Of a stretch of 64,000 nucleotides of DNA, positions 9,209 through 17,819 are shown one piece after another (positions within the stretch are counted from its first letter, which is position 1; each line of letters starts with the position of its first letter). The position numbers were made by a program, and so were the translations under genes. The stretch is from Sphingomonas aracearum (GTDB lineage Bacteria; Pseudomonadota; Alphaproteobacteria; Sphingomonadales; Sphingomonadaceae). The notes under the pieces were generated by a model. It did no database searches, was not told the origin of the DNA, and saw nothing but the letters and a program-made list of their open reading frames with translations. The stretch is taken from positions 434,001-498,000 of the forward strand of contig NZ_QQNB01000001.1 of assembly GCF_003345355.1 (NCBI RefSeq). Direction: 5' to 3'.

Positions 9209-9475
9209 TCAGGCGGCCGGCTCCGCCGCCGGCCGTGCCGCCGCTTCGAGCGCCTCGATGCGGGCGCGCAGCGCGTCGTTCTCGTCGCGGGCGGCGGCCG
9301 CCATGGCCTTCACCGCCTCGAACTCGTCGCGGCTGACGAAATCCGTGCCGCCGAAGAACTCGCGGCCCTTTTCGCGGGCACGGGCCTCGAACTCGCGTCC
9401 CATGCCGGCAAAGGTGCCGGCGGCGCCGTTCACGACCTTCACGAAATCGTCGAAAAGCTTGTTCTCGGTCTGCAT
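9209..9475 (-). CDS. UbiK/BMFP-family accessory factor
   Basis: This small protein (88 aa) starts MQTENKLFDDFVKVVNGAAG, the characteristic N-terminal amphipathic helix of the BMFP/UbiK family. It continues as a coiled-coil with SRDEFEAVKAMAAAARDEND and ends in an Ala-Pro tail. UbiK-type proteins trimerise, bind membranes and assist ubiquinone biosynthesis complexes in proteobacteria. The ATG at 9473-9475 is 20 bases from the end of tspO. A longer in-frame extension to 9706 overlaps tspO in a different frame and is not credible. Confidence 0.82.
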   Translation of the reverse strand: MQTENKLFDDFVKVVNGAAGTFAGMGREFEARAREKGREFFGGTDFVSRDEFEAVKAMAAAARDENDALRARIEALEAAARPAAEPAA

Positions 9476-9495
9476 GGCTTGTGAATCCCTGAAAA

Positions 9496-10050
9496 TCAGA
9501 GCTGAATCTGGGTGCTCGCGCTGGTTGGCGCAAGGTTCTCGGCATCGGGGTTCAGCTGGCGGATGCCGAAGGTCAGGCAGGCGGCGAAGCTGATCCATAC
9601 CAGATACGGCACCATCAGCCATGCCGCGACCCGCCGCACGCGACCGAAGGCCATCGTGGTCGCGATCGCCAGAACGATCAGCGCGATCAGGTCCAACAGC
9701 GCCCATGTCACCTGATGCGCGCCGAAGAACAAAGGCGTCCAGATCAGGTTGAGGACGAGTTGCGCCGCAAAGAGCGCCACCGCCACGCTCCGGGCCCGTG
9801 CGCCCCGTGCATTGAGCACGATGGCGAGCGCCACGCCCATCAGCACGTAAAGGATCGACCAGGCGATCGGAAAGACGATGCCGGGCGGGTTCAGTGCCGG
9901 CTTGGCAAGCGCCCGGTACCAGCCGCTCTCGTCGCCGGCGGGCACCACGCGGCCGGAGGCGAAGCCCAGCAACAGGATCAACGGCACGGTAATCAGCGCC
10001 CAGCGCAGGAACGACAGTCGGAGCTGCCCGGGCGATGCGATTTCACTCAC
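9496..10050 (-). CDS. tspO: TspO/MBR family membrane protein
   Basis: The protein has 184 residues and five predicted transmembrane helices. It carries the family signature around WYRALAKPALNPPGIVFPIAWSILY (split here as KPALNPPG, FPIAW and ILY, residues about 50-70) and WTPLFFGAHQ in the third helix. TspO proteins bind porphyrins and related ligands in the outer or cytoplasmic membrane, and in alphaproteobacteria they influence tetrapyrrole and stress responses. The unusual C-terminal tail (QLNPDAENLAPTSASTQIQL) is hydrophilic. It is followed closely by the ubiK-like gene on the same strand. Confidence 0.92.
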   Translation of the reverse strand: MSEIASPGQLRLSFLRWALITVPLILLLGFASGRVVPAGDESGWYRALAKPALNPPGIVFPIAWSILYVLMGVALAIVLNARGARARSVAVALFAAQLVLNLIWTPLFFGAHQVTWALLDLIALIVLAIATTMAFGRVRRVAAWLMVPYLVWISFAACLTFGIRQLNPDAENLAPTSASTQIQL

Positions 10051-10135
10051 GTGGCGCCAACCTCATCTCGTGCTGCGTCGCGGCACGTCTAGCGAGCGCA
10101 AAGCAGTTGCGCCAGCGTCCGCGTAAAATGCGGAT

Positions 10136-10888
10136 CTATTCGCGGCGTGCGGCAAGAAGAAACTCCACATTGCCTTCCGGGCCGGTGATCGGGCTGGGGA
10201 CGATCCCCTCCACCGTCCAGCCGCGCGCGGTGACCCAGTCGGCGAACGCATCGCAGACACGCTCCCGCACGGCGTCGTCGCGCACCACGCCGTTCTTGCC
10301 GATCTCGTGCCGCCCCGCCTCGAATTGCGGCTTCACCAGCGCCATGAGGCGAGCGTCCGGCCCGGTGAGGCCGAGCGGCACTTCCAGCACCTTGGCCAGC
10401 GCGATGAAGCTTGCATCGCAGACGATCAGGTCGACGGGCTCGGGCACGTGCGCCTCGGTCAGCAGCCGGGCGCTGGTCTGCTCGTGCACGATCACCCGCG
10501 GGTCCTGCCGCAGCTTCCAGGCGAGCTGGTTGGTGCCGCTGTCCACCGCATAGACCCGCGCGGCGCCCCGCGTCAGGAGCACATCGGTGAAGCCGCCGGT
10601 GGACGATCCCACATCAATCGCCACCGCCCCCGTCACGTCCCAGCCGAAATGATCCAGGCCATGCGCCAGCTTGATCCCGCCGCGCGACACCCAGGGGTGA
10701 TCGCGTCCGCGCACATCCAGTGGCGCGTCTGCCGTCATCGACTGGCCGGGCTTGTCCACCTTGCGGTCGCCGGCGAACACCAGCCCGGCCATGATGAGCG
10801 CCTGCGCACGGGTCCGGCTTTCCGCCAGCCCGCGGTCGACGAGCAACTGGTCCGCACGCAGCTTTGCCGGCCGCTGGGCCACGCTCAA
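10136..10888 (-). CDS. tlyA: TlyA family rRNA 2'-O-methyltransferase
   Basis: This 250-residue protein has an N-terminal S4 RNA-binding domain (residues about 8-65, with RADQLLVDRGLAESRTRAQ). A FtsJ-like SAM-dependent methyltransferase domain follows, with the SAM motif AIDVGSSTGGFTDVLL near residue 90. Members methylate the 2'-OH of C1409 in 16S and/or C1920 in 23S rRNA (as in mycobacterial TlyA, linked to capreomycin sensitivity), or act as haemolysin-annotated homologues. The catalytic Lys-Asp-Lys-Glu set was not traced individually. Its start overlaps the stop of the flavoprotein gene (ATGA). Confidence 0.92.
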   Translation of the reverse strand: MSVAQRPAKLRADQLLVDRGLAESRTRAQALIMAGLVFAGDRKVDKPGQSMTADAPLDVRGRDHPWVSRGGIKLAHGLDHFGWDVTGAVAIDVGSSTGGFTDVLLTRGAARVYAVDSGTNQLAWKLRQDPRVIVHEQTSARLLTEAHVPEPVDLIVCDASFIALAKVLEVPLGLTGPDARLMALVKPQFEAGRHEIGKNGVVRDDAVRERVCDAFADWVTARGWTVEGIVPSPITGPEGNVEFLLAARRE

Positions 10889-12288
10889 TCCCCGGTCAGG
10901 ATGCGATCGACCAGCTGCTTCACCGTCGGCACGAAACCGTTCGAATAGAACGGGTCGCGCTTGAAGTTATAGGCGTTGTGCCCGGCGAACATCAGGTTCT
11001 GCTCCACGTCGCCGCCATGCGCGATGTCCTGTAGCGTCTTCTGGATGCAGAAGCTGCGCGGGTCGGCCAGGCGACCGGTGGAGTTGGTCTCGGTATCGGC
11101 CCAGCTCGAAAAGCTGCACTGGCTGAGGCAGCCCATGCAATCGGCCTGATCCTTGCGGATCACCTGCTTCTCCTCCGGCGTCACGAACACCAGCGTGTTG
11201 TCCGGCGTCTTCAGCGCATCGGTGAAGCCCGCCCCGAACCATTCCCGCGCGCGCAGCAGGTCGTTGCGGGTGACCCAGAAGTTCTTCCCCTTCACGCCCA
11301 CGTCGAGCTGGAACGTGTGGTCGCCCGCTTCCTGCGTCGAAAAGGCGATCTGCCGCTCCGACCGCGCCTCCAGCGAGCGCAGGAAAGGGTTGCGCACCGC
11401 CGACGAGTAGAAGCCGGTGGGCGAGAATTTGTGGAGGAGCACGTCGCCCTCCTCCAAGGTCATCAGCCGCTGCTTCCAGTCCTCCGGGATCGGGCTTTCC
11501 TGCGTCAGCAGCGGGCGCGTGCCATATTGAAACGCGATGGAGCCGAGTTCCGGATTGTCGATCCAGTGGTCCCAATCGCGCAGGAACCACACGCCACCGG
11601 CCATCACGATCGGCACGTCGTCCGAGATCCCGCCTTCGCGCATCGTCTCGCGCAGCGCCTTGACGCGCGGATAGGGGTCCTCCGGCTTCAGCGGGTCTTC
11701 GGCATTGGACAGGCCGTTATGCCCGCCCGCCAGCCACGGATCCTCGTACACCACCGCGCCGAGCAACTCGGACACCTTGGAATAGGCGCGCTTCCACAAG
11801 GCGCGGAAGGCACGTCCGGAGCTCACGATCGGCAGATACTGGACGTTGTAGGACGCGGCGATCTCGCTGAGCTTGTATGGCATGCCCGCGCCGCAGGTCA
11901 CGCCGGCCACCAGCCCGCGCGTCCGCTCCAGCACGCCGTGCAGCACCCGCTGCGCACCGCCCATTTCCCATAGGACGTTGATGTTGATCGCGCCCTTGCC
12001 GCCGGCGATCTCCCAGGCGCGGCGCACCTGCTGCACCGCGCCTTCGATCGCATAGTCGATCAGTTCCTCGTGCCGCTCGCGCCGGGTGAGCGCACGGTAG
12101 ACCTGAGGGATGATACGGCCTTCGGGATCGTAGCTGTCGGCGTTCACGGCCGACACGGTGCCGATGCCGCCGGCCGCCGCCCAGGCGCCGGCCGAGGCAT
12201 GGTTCGTTGCCGCAACGCCCTTGCCGCCTTCCACCAGCGGCCACACCTCGCGGCCGTTATAGACGATGGGCTTGAGACCTTTGAACAA
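10885..12288 (-). CDS. Nitronate monooxygenase-like flavoprotein with C-terminal Cys cluster
   Basis: This protein has 467 residues. Residues 1-300 are an FMN-binding TIM barrel of the nitronate monooxygenase/2-nitropropane dioxygenase family, with the glycine-rich IVMAGGVW and AFQYGTRPLLT segments. Classical members oxidise nitronates with oxygen, and many relatives have other substrates. The protein is longer than usual. A C-terminal extension carries Cys384, Cys387, Cys391 and Cys414 (C-x2-C-x3-C-x22-C), a spacing that could hold an iron-sulfur cluster, so a reductase-type activity is possible. The next gene on the same strand, tlyA, overlaps its stop by four bases. Confidence 0.82.
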   Translation of the reverse strand: MFKGLKPIVYNGREVWPLVEGGKGVAATNHASAGAWAAAGGIGTVSAVNADSYDPEGRIIPQVYRALTRRERHEELIDYAIEGAVQQVRRAWEIAGGKGAININVLWEMGGAQRVLHGVLERTRGLVAGVTCGAGMPYKLSEIAASYNVQYLPIVSSGRAFRALWKRAYSKVSELLGAVVYEDPWLAGGHNGLSNAEDPLKPEDPYPRVKALRETMREGGISDDVPIVMAGGVWFLRDWDHWIDNPELGSIAFQYGTRPLLTQESPIPEDWKQRLMTLEEGDVLLHKFSPTGFYSSAVRNPFLRSLEARSERQIAFSTQEAGDHTFQLDVGVKGKNFWVTRNDLLRAREWFGAGFTDALKTPDNTLVFVTPEEKQVIRKDQADCMGCLSQCSFSSWADTETNSTGRLADPRSFCIQKTLQDIAHGGDVEQNLMFAGHNAYNFKRDPFYSNGFVPTVKQLVDRILTGD

Positions 12289-12384
12289 CGCGGACCTCCG
12301 AAATAGAAGCGGCGGCGATACCGATTAAGTTCCGGCCGCGCGACAAAAAGATGATTTCGGCCGCATAGCGAGCCGCAGGGTCGA

Positions 12385-13521
12385 TCAGGCCAGGGCGCCC
12401 GGCCGCGCCATCACGCCTTCGTACAGCGCCCGGTAGCGCGCCACCATCTGCCCTTCGTCGAACTGCATGCGCGCCTTCACCTGGTTCATCGCGCCCACCG
12501 TGCGCCGCAGTCCCTCGTCCGCGACGAAGGGCTGCAACGCATCGCGCAGCCACACCACGCCCTGGTGCGGCGGCAGGTACGGCTCGTTCACTTCGGAGAC
12601 CATGCGCGCGATGTCGCCCACCCGCGGCGCCACGATCGGCAGGCCGGCTGCCATGCCCTCGACAATGGCGATCGGGAACTGCTCGGATCTGGAGGACAGC
12701 GCCAGAATGTCGAACAGCCCGACATAGCGGTGCGGCTCGGGCAGGAAGCCGGGCAGGAACACGCGGTCCTCTAGCCCCATGCGCTCGACCGCATCCTCGA
12801 TGCGGTCGCGATCCGGCCCCTCCCCCACGATCACCAGCTTCACCCGGTCCGGCAGGCCGGCCACGGCGTTCACCAGCGAGGGCAGGTCCTTTACCTCGCG
12901 CATCCCGGCGATGGTGCCCACCACCACGTCGCCCGGCTTGCGTTTAAAGCCGGGGATCGCGCGGGCGTCCGCCGCTTCCGCATATTGCATCGTCGGGATG
13001 CCGTTCACGATGCGGTGGACCCGGGCGCGCGGCTGCTTCCACGTGCCGAGCGCGATCTCCTCCAGCACCTGGCTCGGCACCACCAGGGCGTTGGCGGCCG
13101 GTAGCGCGATGCGGCGATACAGGTTGCGCTCGCGCTTGAGCCCGCCGGCCTCGTCGGCGTTGAATCCGTCCTCGTGATGGACGAGCGGCGGCGCGCCCTT
13201 GCCGAAGACGCGCCGCGACATGACCCCGTCGATCGCCCCCCAATTGTAGGTGAGCACCAGGTCGAAGCGACGCATGTACTTCGCCAGCGCCTCGTAGCGG
13301 GCGACCGAGGGCTTGCCGGTCAGCGGCGGGGGGTTGACCGCGATCTCGTAGTCGACGCCCTTGGCGATCGCTTTCTCCGCGCCAAGCTGATCCGCCACGC
13401 CGGACACGATGGTATGCCGCGCCGCCTTGCCCATCAGGTTCATCAGCCGCACCGCGCGCGCCTCCTTGCCGCCCAGGCTGAAGGAGGAATGGAGGTGCAG
13501 GATGGAGACGGGCTGGGGCAT
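12385..13521 (-). CDS. GT4-family glycosyltransferase
   Basis: This is a 378-residue GT-B glycosyltransferase. The N-terminal domain starts LHLHSSFSLGGKEARAVRL, the usual acceptor-side Gly-rich loop. The C-terminal domain holds the nucleotide-sugar site, with VIVGEGPDRDRIE, FLPGF and SSRSEQFPIAIVEGMAAGLP (E7-type motif of the family). There is no membrane segment, so it should be a peripheral enzyme at the cytoplasmic membrane face. It is the last gene of a leftward block with a GH130-like protein, an SDR and an alpha/beta hydrolase, which suggests a role in making or recycling a surface glycan. Donor and acceptor are unknown. Confidence 0.9.
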   Translation of the reverse strand: MPQPVSILHLHSSFSLGGKEARAVRLMNLMGKAARHTIVSGVADQLGAEKAIAKGVDYEIAVNPPPLTGKPSVARYEALAKYMRRFDLVLTYNWGAIDGVMSRRVFGKGAPPLVHHEDGFNADEAGGLKRERNLYRRIALPAANALVVPSQVLEEIALGTWKQPRARVHRIVNGIPTMQYAEAADARAIPGFKRKPGDVVVGTIAGMREVKDLPSLVNAVAGLPDRVKLVIVGEGPDRDRIEDAVERMGLEDRVFLPGFLPEPHRYVGLFDILALSSRSEQFPIAIVEGMAAGLPIVAPRVGDIARMVSEVNEPYLPPHQGVVWLRDALQPFVADEGLRRTVGAMNQVKARMQFDEGQMVARYRALYEGVMARPGALA

Positions 13522-13568
13522 GACGCGCCACGATTAGCCGAGCGCCGACGCCCCGTCACCCCGGCCGA

Positions 13569-14687
13569 TCAGGCCGCGAAAGTCGCCTTGGGAATGTGGG
13601 TGATCCGGCAGGCAAGGTCCGCTTCGCCGCTGGCGACGACATAATGGTCCCCGCCATCGGCGATGCCGGTGCTGAACACCACATCATGCACGTACATCAG
13701 GTCGTCCAGCGGCGCCGTCAGCTCGGGTTTCGCCTCCAGCAGCGGCGGGTGGCTGGTGGCCACCACCAGCGACGGATCGTCCTTGTGCAGGATTGACCAA
13801 TAGGTGCGATAGATGCCGACGACGCCCGACGGCTCCACCCCGTGCCAGAGCGTCAGCCAGCCGCGGTCGGTGAGGATCGGCGGCGTGCCCCCACCCATCC
13901 GCGCGGTGGCCACCGTCGCGGAGTGCGGCCGGATGCCGGGCCTGTCGAACGGCTTCCAGTGCAGTGCGTCTGGCGAGGTGGCGAGATTGATCGACGGCCC
14001 TGCCCGCCAGGCGCTGCCCGGCGGGTAAGCGAAGTACAGGTCGCCGAGCGGCCGCGTCTGCGCCCAGAACTTGCCGTCCACCAGCCCTTCGAAGATCAGC
14101 ATGTCCTTGTTCTGGTGATCGAGGACGATGCCTTCCAGCGTCCAGTCGAGCGCGTCGTCGGAGGTGTAGAGCGTGGTGGAATGCCGCTCCGGGCTGACGG
14201 AGCAGGTGGTCATGTAATAGCGGTCACCCACCCGGCTGATCCGCGCATCCTCCACGCCGTAGCATTGGTAGGGCGCCCGCGGCACGACCGCGCGATCATA
14301 ATGGACCTCCACCACCTCCAGCCCGTCCGGCGTAAGCTCCACCGGCAGCAGCCAGCTCAGCGAGGTCAGGGCCATCACCTTCCAGCCGCCGCCCGGGATC
14401 AGGAACTTGCGCGGATCCTTCGTATCCACCTGCGCGAGCGGCCAGGCGTCCAGCACGTAATTGCCGCCTTCCCAGCGGATCGCATGGATGTTCCCGCCGA
14501 AGCTCGGCTCGCGCAGCGCCTCCGCCACCCGCACCATCAGCAGCAGGTTGCCGTTGGGCAGCCGCGTCATGCCGGGGTTGAACGCCCCCAGCACATAGGT
14601 TTCCGCATTGATCCGCCCGGCCAGGGGCGAGCGCGTCAGATCGACGTCGCGGGGGCCGAAGACCAGCCGATCGACCGGAAAGCTCAT
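13569..14687 (-). CDS. GH130-like glycoside phosphorylase/hydrolase
   Basis: The 372-residue protein looks like a five-bladed beta-propeller of the GH130 family. Supporting segments are FNPGMTRLPNGNLLLMVRVAE at the N-terminus, YGVEDARIS in the middle, and the family end LMYVHDVVFSTGIADGGDHYVV. GH130 enzymes phosphorolyse or hydrolyse beta-mannosides, and the DARI aspartate is the expected proton donor. No signal peptide is present, so it is cytosolic, which fits phosphorolysis of imported or recycled oligosaccharides. Its start overlaps the stop of the SDR gene (ATGA). Confidence 0.78.
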   Translation of the reverse strand: MSFPVDRLVFGPRDVDLTRSPLAGRINAETYVLGAFNPGMTRLPNGNLLLMVRVAEALREPSFGGNIHAIRWEGGNYVLDAWPLAQVDTKDPRKFLIPGGGWKVMALTSLSWLLPVELTPDGLEVVEVHYDRAVVPRAPYQCYGVEDARISRVGDRYYMTTCSVSPERHSTTLYTSDDALDWTLEGIVLDHQNKDMLIFEGLVDGKFWAQTRPLGDLYFAYPPGSAWRAGPSINLATSPDALHWKPFDRPGIRPHSATVATARMGGGTPPILTDRGWLTLWHGVEPSGVVGIYRTYWSILHKDDPSLVVATSHPPLLEAKPELTAPLDDLMYVHDVVFSTGIADGGDHYVVASGEADLACRITHIPKATFAA

Positions 14688-15475
14688 TCGCCGCCCTGTG
14701 CGATCGGCGTGATCGTCAATTGCTGCACCACCGCACGGCGCGGCTGGGTGAGCATGTAGCGGACGCCAACGGCGATGTCCTCCGCGCGCAGCATCTCGCC
14801 CTTGCGGATCATCTCGCGCTGCTCCTCCGGCGAGATGTCGGGCTCCTGCATGTCGGCGCCCGTCTTGCCCGGCTCCACCACGCCGACGCGGATGCCCTTG
14901 TCGCCGAGTTCGCGACGCAACGCCTCGGTGAAGCCCTGAATGCCGTACTTGATCCCGGCATATACGGTCGACCCGCCGCCCAGCGCATGCGCGGACATGG
15001 AACCGGTGAAGATGATATCGCCCGCCCCCTGTTCGATCATCCGCTCGGACGCGAGCTTCGCGGCGACCAGATAGGCGGTGAAATCGGCCGCAATGACGTA
15101 GCGCAGGTCCGCTTCGCTGGTATCGGCAAGGCCTTCCGCGGCGATGGCGGCATTGATGATCGCGATGTCGAGCCCGCCGAGATATTGTGCGGCCTGTTCC
15201 ACGAAGCGGCCGACATTGTCGGTTTCCGCCAGGTCCAGCGCGACGCCCTCGCCCTCGCCCACCTCGCGAATGCGCGCCAGCGCGTCGTCGAGATGCTGCC
15301 GGTCGCGGCCGCAGATGAAGACCTTGGCGCCCTCCGAAGCCAACAGCACGGCGATGGCCCGCCCGATGCCGGTGGTGCCGCCGGTGACGAACACCCGCTT
15401 GCCCTGCAGGCTCGGCTGTTCGGTATGGGCGTCCGCGGCGTCCTGCGCGGGGCGGTCGATCAGCGTGTCGGTCAT
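14684..15475 (-). CDS. SDR family oxidoreductase
   Basis: This is a 263-residue short-chain dehydrogenase. The cofactor motif TGGTTGIG is at residues 31-38, and the catalytic Ser159, Tyr172 and Lys176 (YAGIK) are all present. It ends in AVVQQLTITPIAQGG, a common C-terminus in the serine/YdfG-like SDR group. The ATG at 15473-15475 is preceded by GGAG at 9 bases. The frame is open further upstream, but that part is a shadow of the hydrolase gene. It lies between the alpha/beta hydrolase and the GH130-like gene in one leftward unit. The substrate is unknown. Confidence 0.9.
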   Translation of the reverse strand: MTDTLIDRPAQDAADAHTEQPSLQGKRVFVTGGTTGIGRAIAVLLASEGAKVFICGRDRQHLDDALARIREVGEGEGVALDLAETDNVGRFVEQAAQYLGGLDIAIINAAIAAEGLADTSEADLRYVIAADFTAYLVAAKLASERMIEQGAGDIIFTGSMSAHALGGGSTVYAGIKYGIQGFTEALRRELGDKGIRVGVVEPGKTGADMQEPDISPEEQREMIRKGEMLRAEDIAVGVRYMLTQPRRAVVQQLTITPIAQGGE

Positions 15476-15510
15476 GGCAGCAACTCCGGGGAAGATGCCC
15501 CAGAGACGCG

Positions 15511-16386
15511 CTAGGCGGCGGCTGGTTCCGCCGCCACGCGCGCCAGCAGGCGATCGATCGCCGCCGCCACCTCGGGCTCGGACAGCAGCGGCGCGTGGCC
15601 GGTGGCGGGCACCGTGACCAGCTCGGCCCGGTCCAGGCCGGCGGCCATCCGCTCGGCCGTGGCGGCGCCCAGGATGTCGGAGCGTTCGCCGCGGACGATC
15701 AGCGTCGGCACGCGACGCAAACCGGCCAGCGCGTGCCACATGTCCGGCGCCGCCTCGTTGCCCGGCACGCGAAACGGCTCGGCGATCTTCATGTCGTAAT
15801 CCAGCACGATCCGGCCCGAACTCGTCACGCGGTACAATCGCTTGGCCATGCCCAGCCAGTCGTCGATCTGGAACGCCGGATAGATGTCGGCATGCGCCTC
15901 CGCGACGCAGCGCGCGGCGTGCATCCAGGTCGGCCAGCTGCTCGCCCGGCCGACCTGCGCGCGGATGCGGCCCAACCCGCTCGGCTCGAGATCGGGCCCG
16001 GCATCGTTCAGCAGCGCGGCGGCCAGCGGAACGCGCCCGCGCTCCGCCAGCAACATGGTCACGATCGCGCCCAGCGAGGTGCCGAACGCGATCCAGCGCG
16101 GCACCGCCAGTTCGGCGAGCAGGGCTTCGACATCGGCGACATAGGTCGCCGGCACATAGGTCATCGGATCGCGGGCATAGGCGCTCTCCCCCCGCCCGCG
16201 CAGCGAGACGGCGATCACGCGCCACTCGCCCCCCAGCCGTTTGGCGAGTTCCGCGAAGTCCCGAGCATTGCGGGTCAGCCCCGGCAGGCACAGGATGGGC
16301 GGACGGTCGGCCCGCCCGGCATAGTCGCGATAATGCAGCTTCAGCCCGTCGGGCGAAATCCAGCTGCGGTTTTCATAAAGCGGCAT
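15511..16386 (-). CDS. Alpha/beta hydrolase
   Basis: The protein has 291 residues with an alpha/beta-hydrolase fold. The nucleophile elbow GTSLG places Ser104 as nucleophile. An acidic residue in GERSDILG (Asp) and the histidine in ATGHAPLLSEPE complete the triad. The N-terminal HYRDYAGRADRPPILCLPGL contains the oxyanion-hole LPG. The start at 16384-16386 (MPLYENRSW) is chosen because further upstream the frame overlaps the start of selO on the opposite strand. The substrate cannot be predicted. Confidence 0.9.
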   Translation of the reverse strand: MPLYENRSWISPDGLKLHYRDYAGRADRPPILCLPGLTRNARDFAELAKRLGGEWRVIAVSLRGRGESAYARDPMTYVPATYVADVEALLAELAVPRWIAFGTSLGAIVTMLLAERGRVPLAAALLNDAGPDLEPSGLGRIRAQVGRASSWPTWMHAARCVAEAHADIYPAFQIDDWLGMAKRLYRVTSSGRIVLDYDMKIAEPFRVPGNEAAPDMWHALAGLRRVPTLIVRGERSDILGAATAERMAAGLDRAELVTVPATGHAPLLSEPEVAAAIDRLLARVAAEPAAA

Positions 16387-16423
16387 GGTTGCGTCCCGAG
16401 TTCGAGCGTCCCCATATTCACGC

Positions 16424-17788
16424 ATGACCTTCGACCCGCAAGCGTACCGCGCCGAAACCGCCATCCTGCAACTGGGGGACGGCTTCTACGATCCGGTTCG
16501 GGCGGCCGACTTTCCGGAAACGATCCTGCGCTTCCGCAACGATCGCGCCGCCGCGGAGGTGGGCCTCGATGCGCTGAGCGACGACGAATGGCTCCGGCAT
16601 TTCGGGCGGTTTCAACCGCTGGCAGGCAATCTGCCGGAGCCGCTCGCCCTGCGCTATCACGGCCATCAGTTCCGCAACTACAATCCGGAGATCGGGGACG
16701 GGCGCGGCTTCCTGTTCGCGCAGCTGCGGGACGATCGGGGTCGCCTGCTCGATCTGGGGACGAAAGGTTCCGGCCAGACGCCGCACAGCCGGTTTGGCGA
16801 CGGACGCCTCACGCTGAAGGGCGGGGTGCGCGAGATCCTCGCCACCGAGATGCTGCAGGCGCTGAACGTGCCCACCTCGCGCACCTTCTCGCTGATCGAG
16901 ACGGGCGAGGCGCTGGAGCGGGGCGACGAGCCCTCTCCCACCCGGGCCGCGGTGCTCGTTCGCCTGAGCCACAGCCATGTCCGCATCGGCACGTTCCAGC
17001 GGCTGGCCTATCATCGTGACGAGGCCCGCCTCGCCCGCCTCACCGAGTATTGCCTCCGCGAACTGTTTGACGAGGCGCCGGGCGACGACCCGGCGGTGCG
17101 GCTGCTCGACCTTGTCGTGGGCCGCACCGCGACGCTGGCGGCCCGCTACATGGCGGCCGGCTTCGTTCATGGTGTCCTGAATTCGGACAATATCAACGTC
17201 ACCGGGGAAAGCTTCGATTACGGCCCCTGGCGCTTCGCCCCGGTGTGGGATCCCGCGTTCACCGCCGCCTATTTCGACCATGCCGGCCTGTATGCCTTCG
17301 GGCGACAGCCGGAGGCGATCCACTGGGATGTCGCGCAGCTCGCGCTGTCGCTCCGCCAGATCACGCCGGCCGAGCCGCTGATCGAGCTGCTGGAACAGTT
17401 CGGTCCGCGCTACGGACAGGCTATCGCCGATGCCTTTCTGTGGCGGCTGGGCGTGCAAACGCTTGATCCCGCTGCCGATGTCGCGCTGGTGCAGACCTGC
17501 GAACGCGCGCTGCGCGGCACCGGGCTGGGTATCGACCGCTTCTTCTTCGACGCCTTCGGAGGCACGCTTCCAGCCTCGTACGACAAGCCCTGGGCCGAGG
17601 TCCGCCAGCTCCTTGCGCGTCACGCACCACGGAAGGACCGGTCGCACCCTTATTGGTCCGGCGAGCCCTGCTCCATGCTCATCGACGAGGTGGAGGCGAT
17701 CTGGGCCGCGATCGACCGCAACGACGATTGGCGTCCGCTGCACGCCAAGGTCGCCGCCATTCGCGCCATGGGCGAGGCGCTCGCTTGA
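16424..17788 (+). CDS. selO: Protein adenylyltransferase SelO
   Basis: This is a 454-residue pseudokinase-fold protein of the SelO/YdiU (UPF0061) family, which transfers AMP from ATP to Ser/Thr/Tyr of target proteins and is linked to redox stress. Conserved segments are present: LGTKGSGQTPHSRFGDGR (nucleotide loop), LTLKGGVREILATEM, VRLSHSHVRIGTFQ, and HGVLNSDNINVTGESFDYGPW with the catalytic Asp and metal ligand. It is shorter than E. coli SelO (about 480 aa), mainly at the C-terminus, and the typical C-terminal Cys motif is not obvious. The ATG at 16424 is 37 bp from the divergent hydrolase start. Confidence 0.93.
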   Translation: MTFDPQAYRAETAILQLGDGFYDPVRAADFPETILRFRNDRAAAEVGLDALSDDEWLRHFGRFQPLAGNLPEPLALRYHGHQFRNYNPEIGDGRGFLFAQLRDDRGRLLDLGTKGSGQTPHSRFGDGRLTLKGGVREILATEMLQALNVPTSRTFSLIETGEALERGDEPSPTRAAVLVRLSHSHVRIGTFQRLAYHRDEARLARLTEYCLRELFDEAPGDDPAVRLLDLVVGRTATLAARYMAAGFVHGVLNSDNINVTGESFDYGPWRFAPVWDPAFTAAYFDHAGLYAFGRQPEAIHWDVAQLALSLRQITPAEPLIELLEQFGPRYGQAIADAFLWRLGVQTLDPAADVALVQTCERALRGTGLGIDRFFFDAFGGTLPASYDKPWAEVRQLLARHAPRKDRSHPYWSGEPCSMLIDEVEAIWAAIDRNDDWRPLHAKVAAIRAMGEALA

Positions 17789-17819
17789 GATTGAGCGAAC
17801 GGGCCGCTAACCGACCTTG

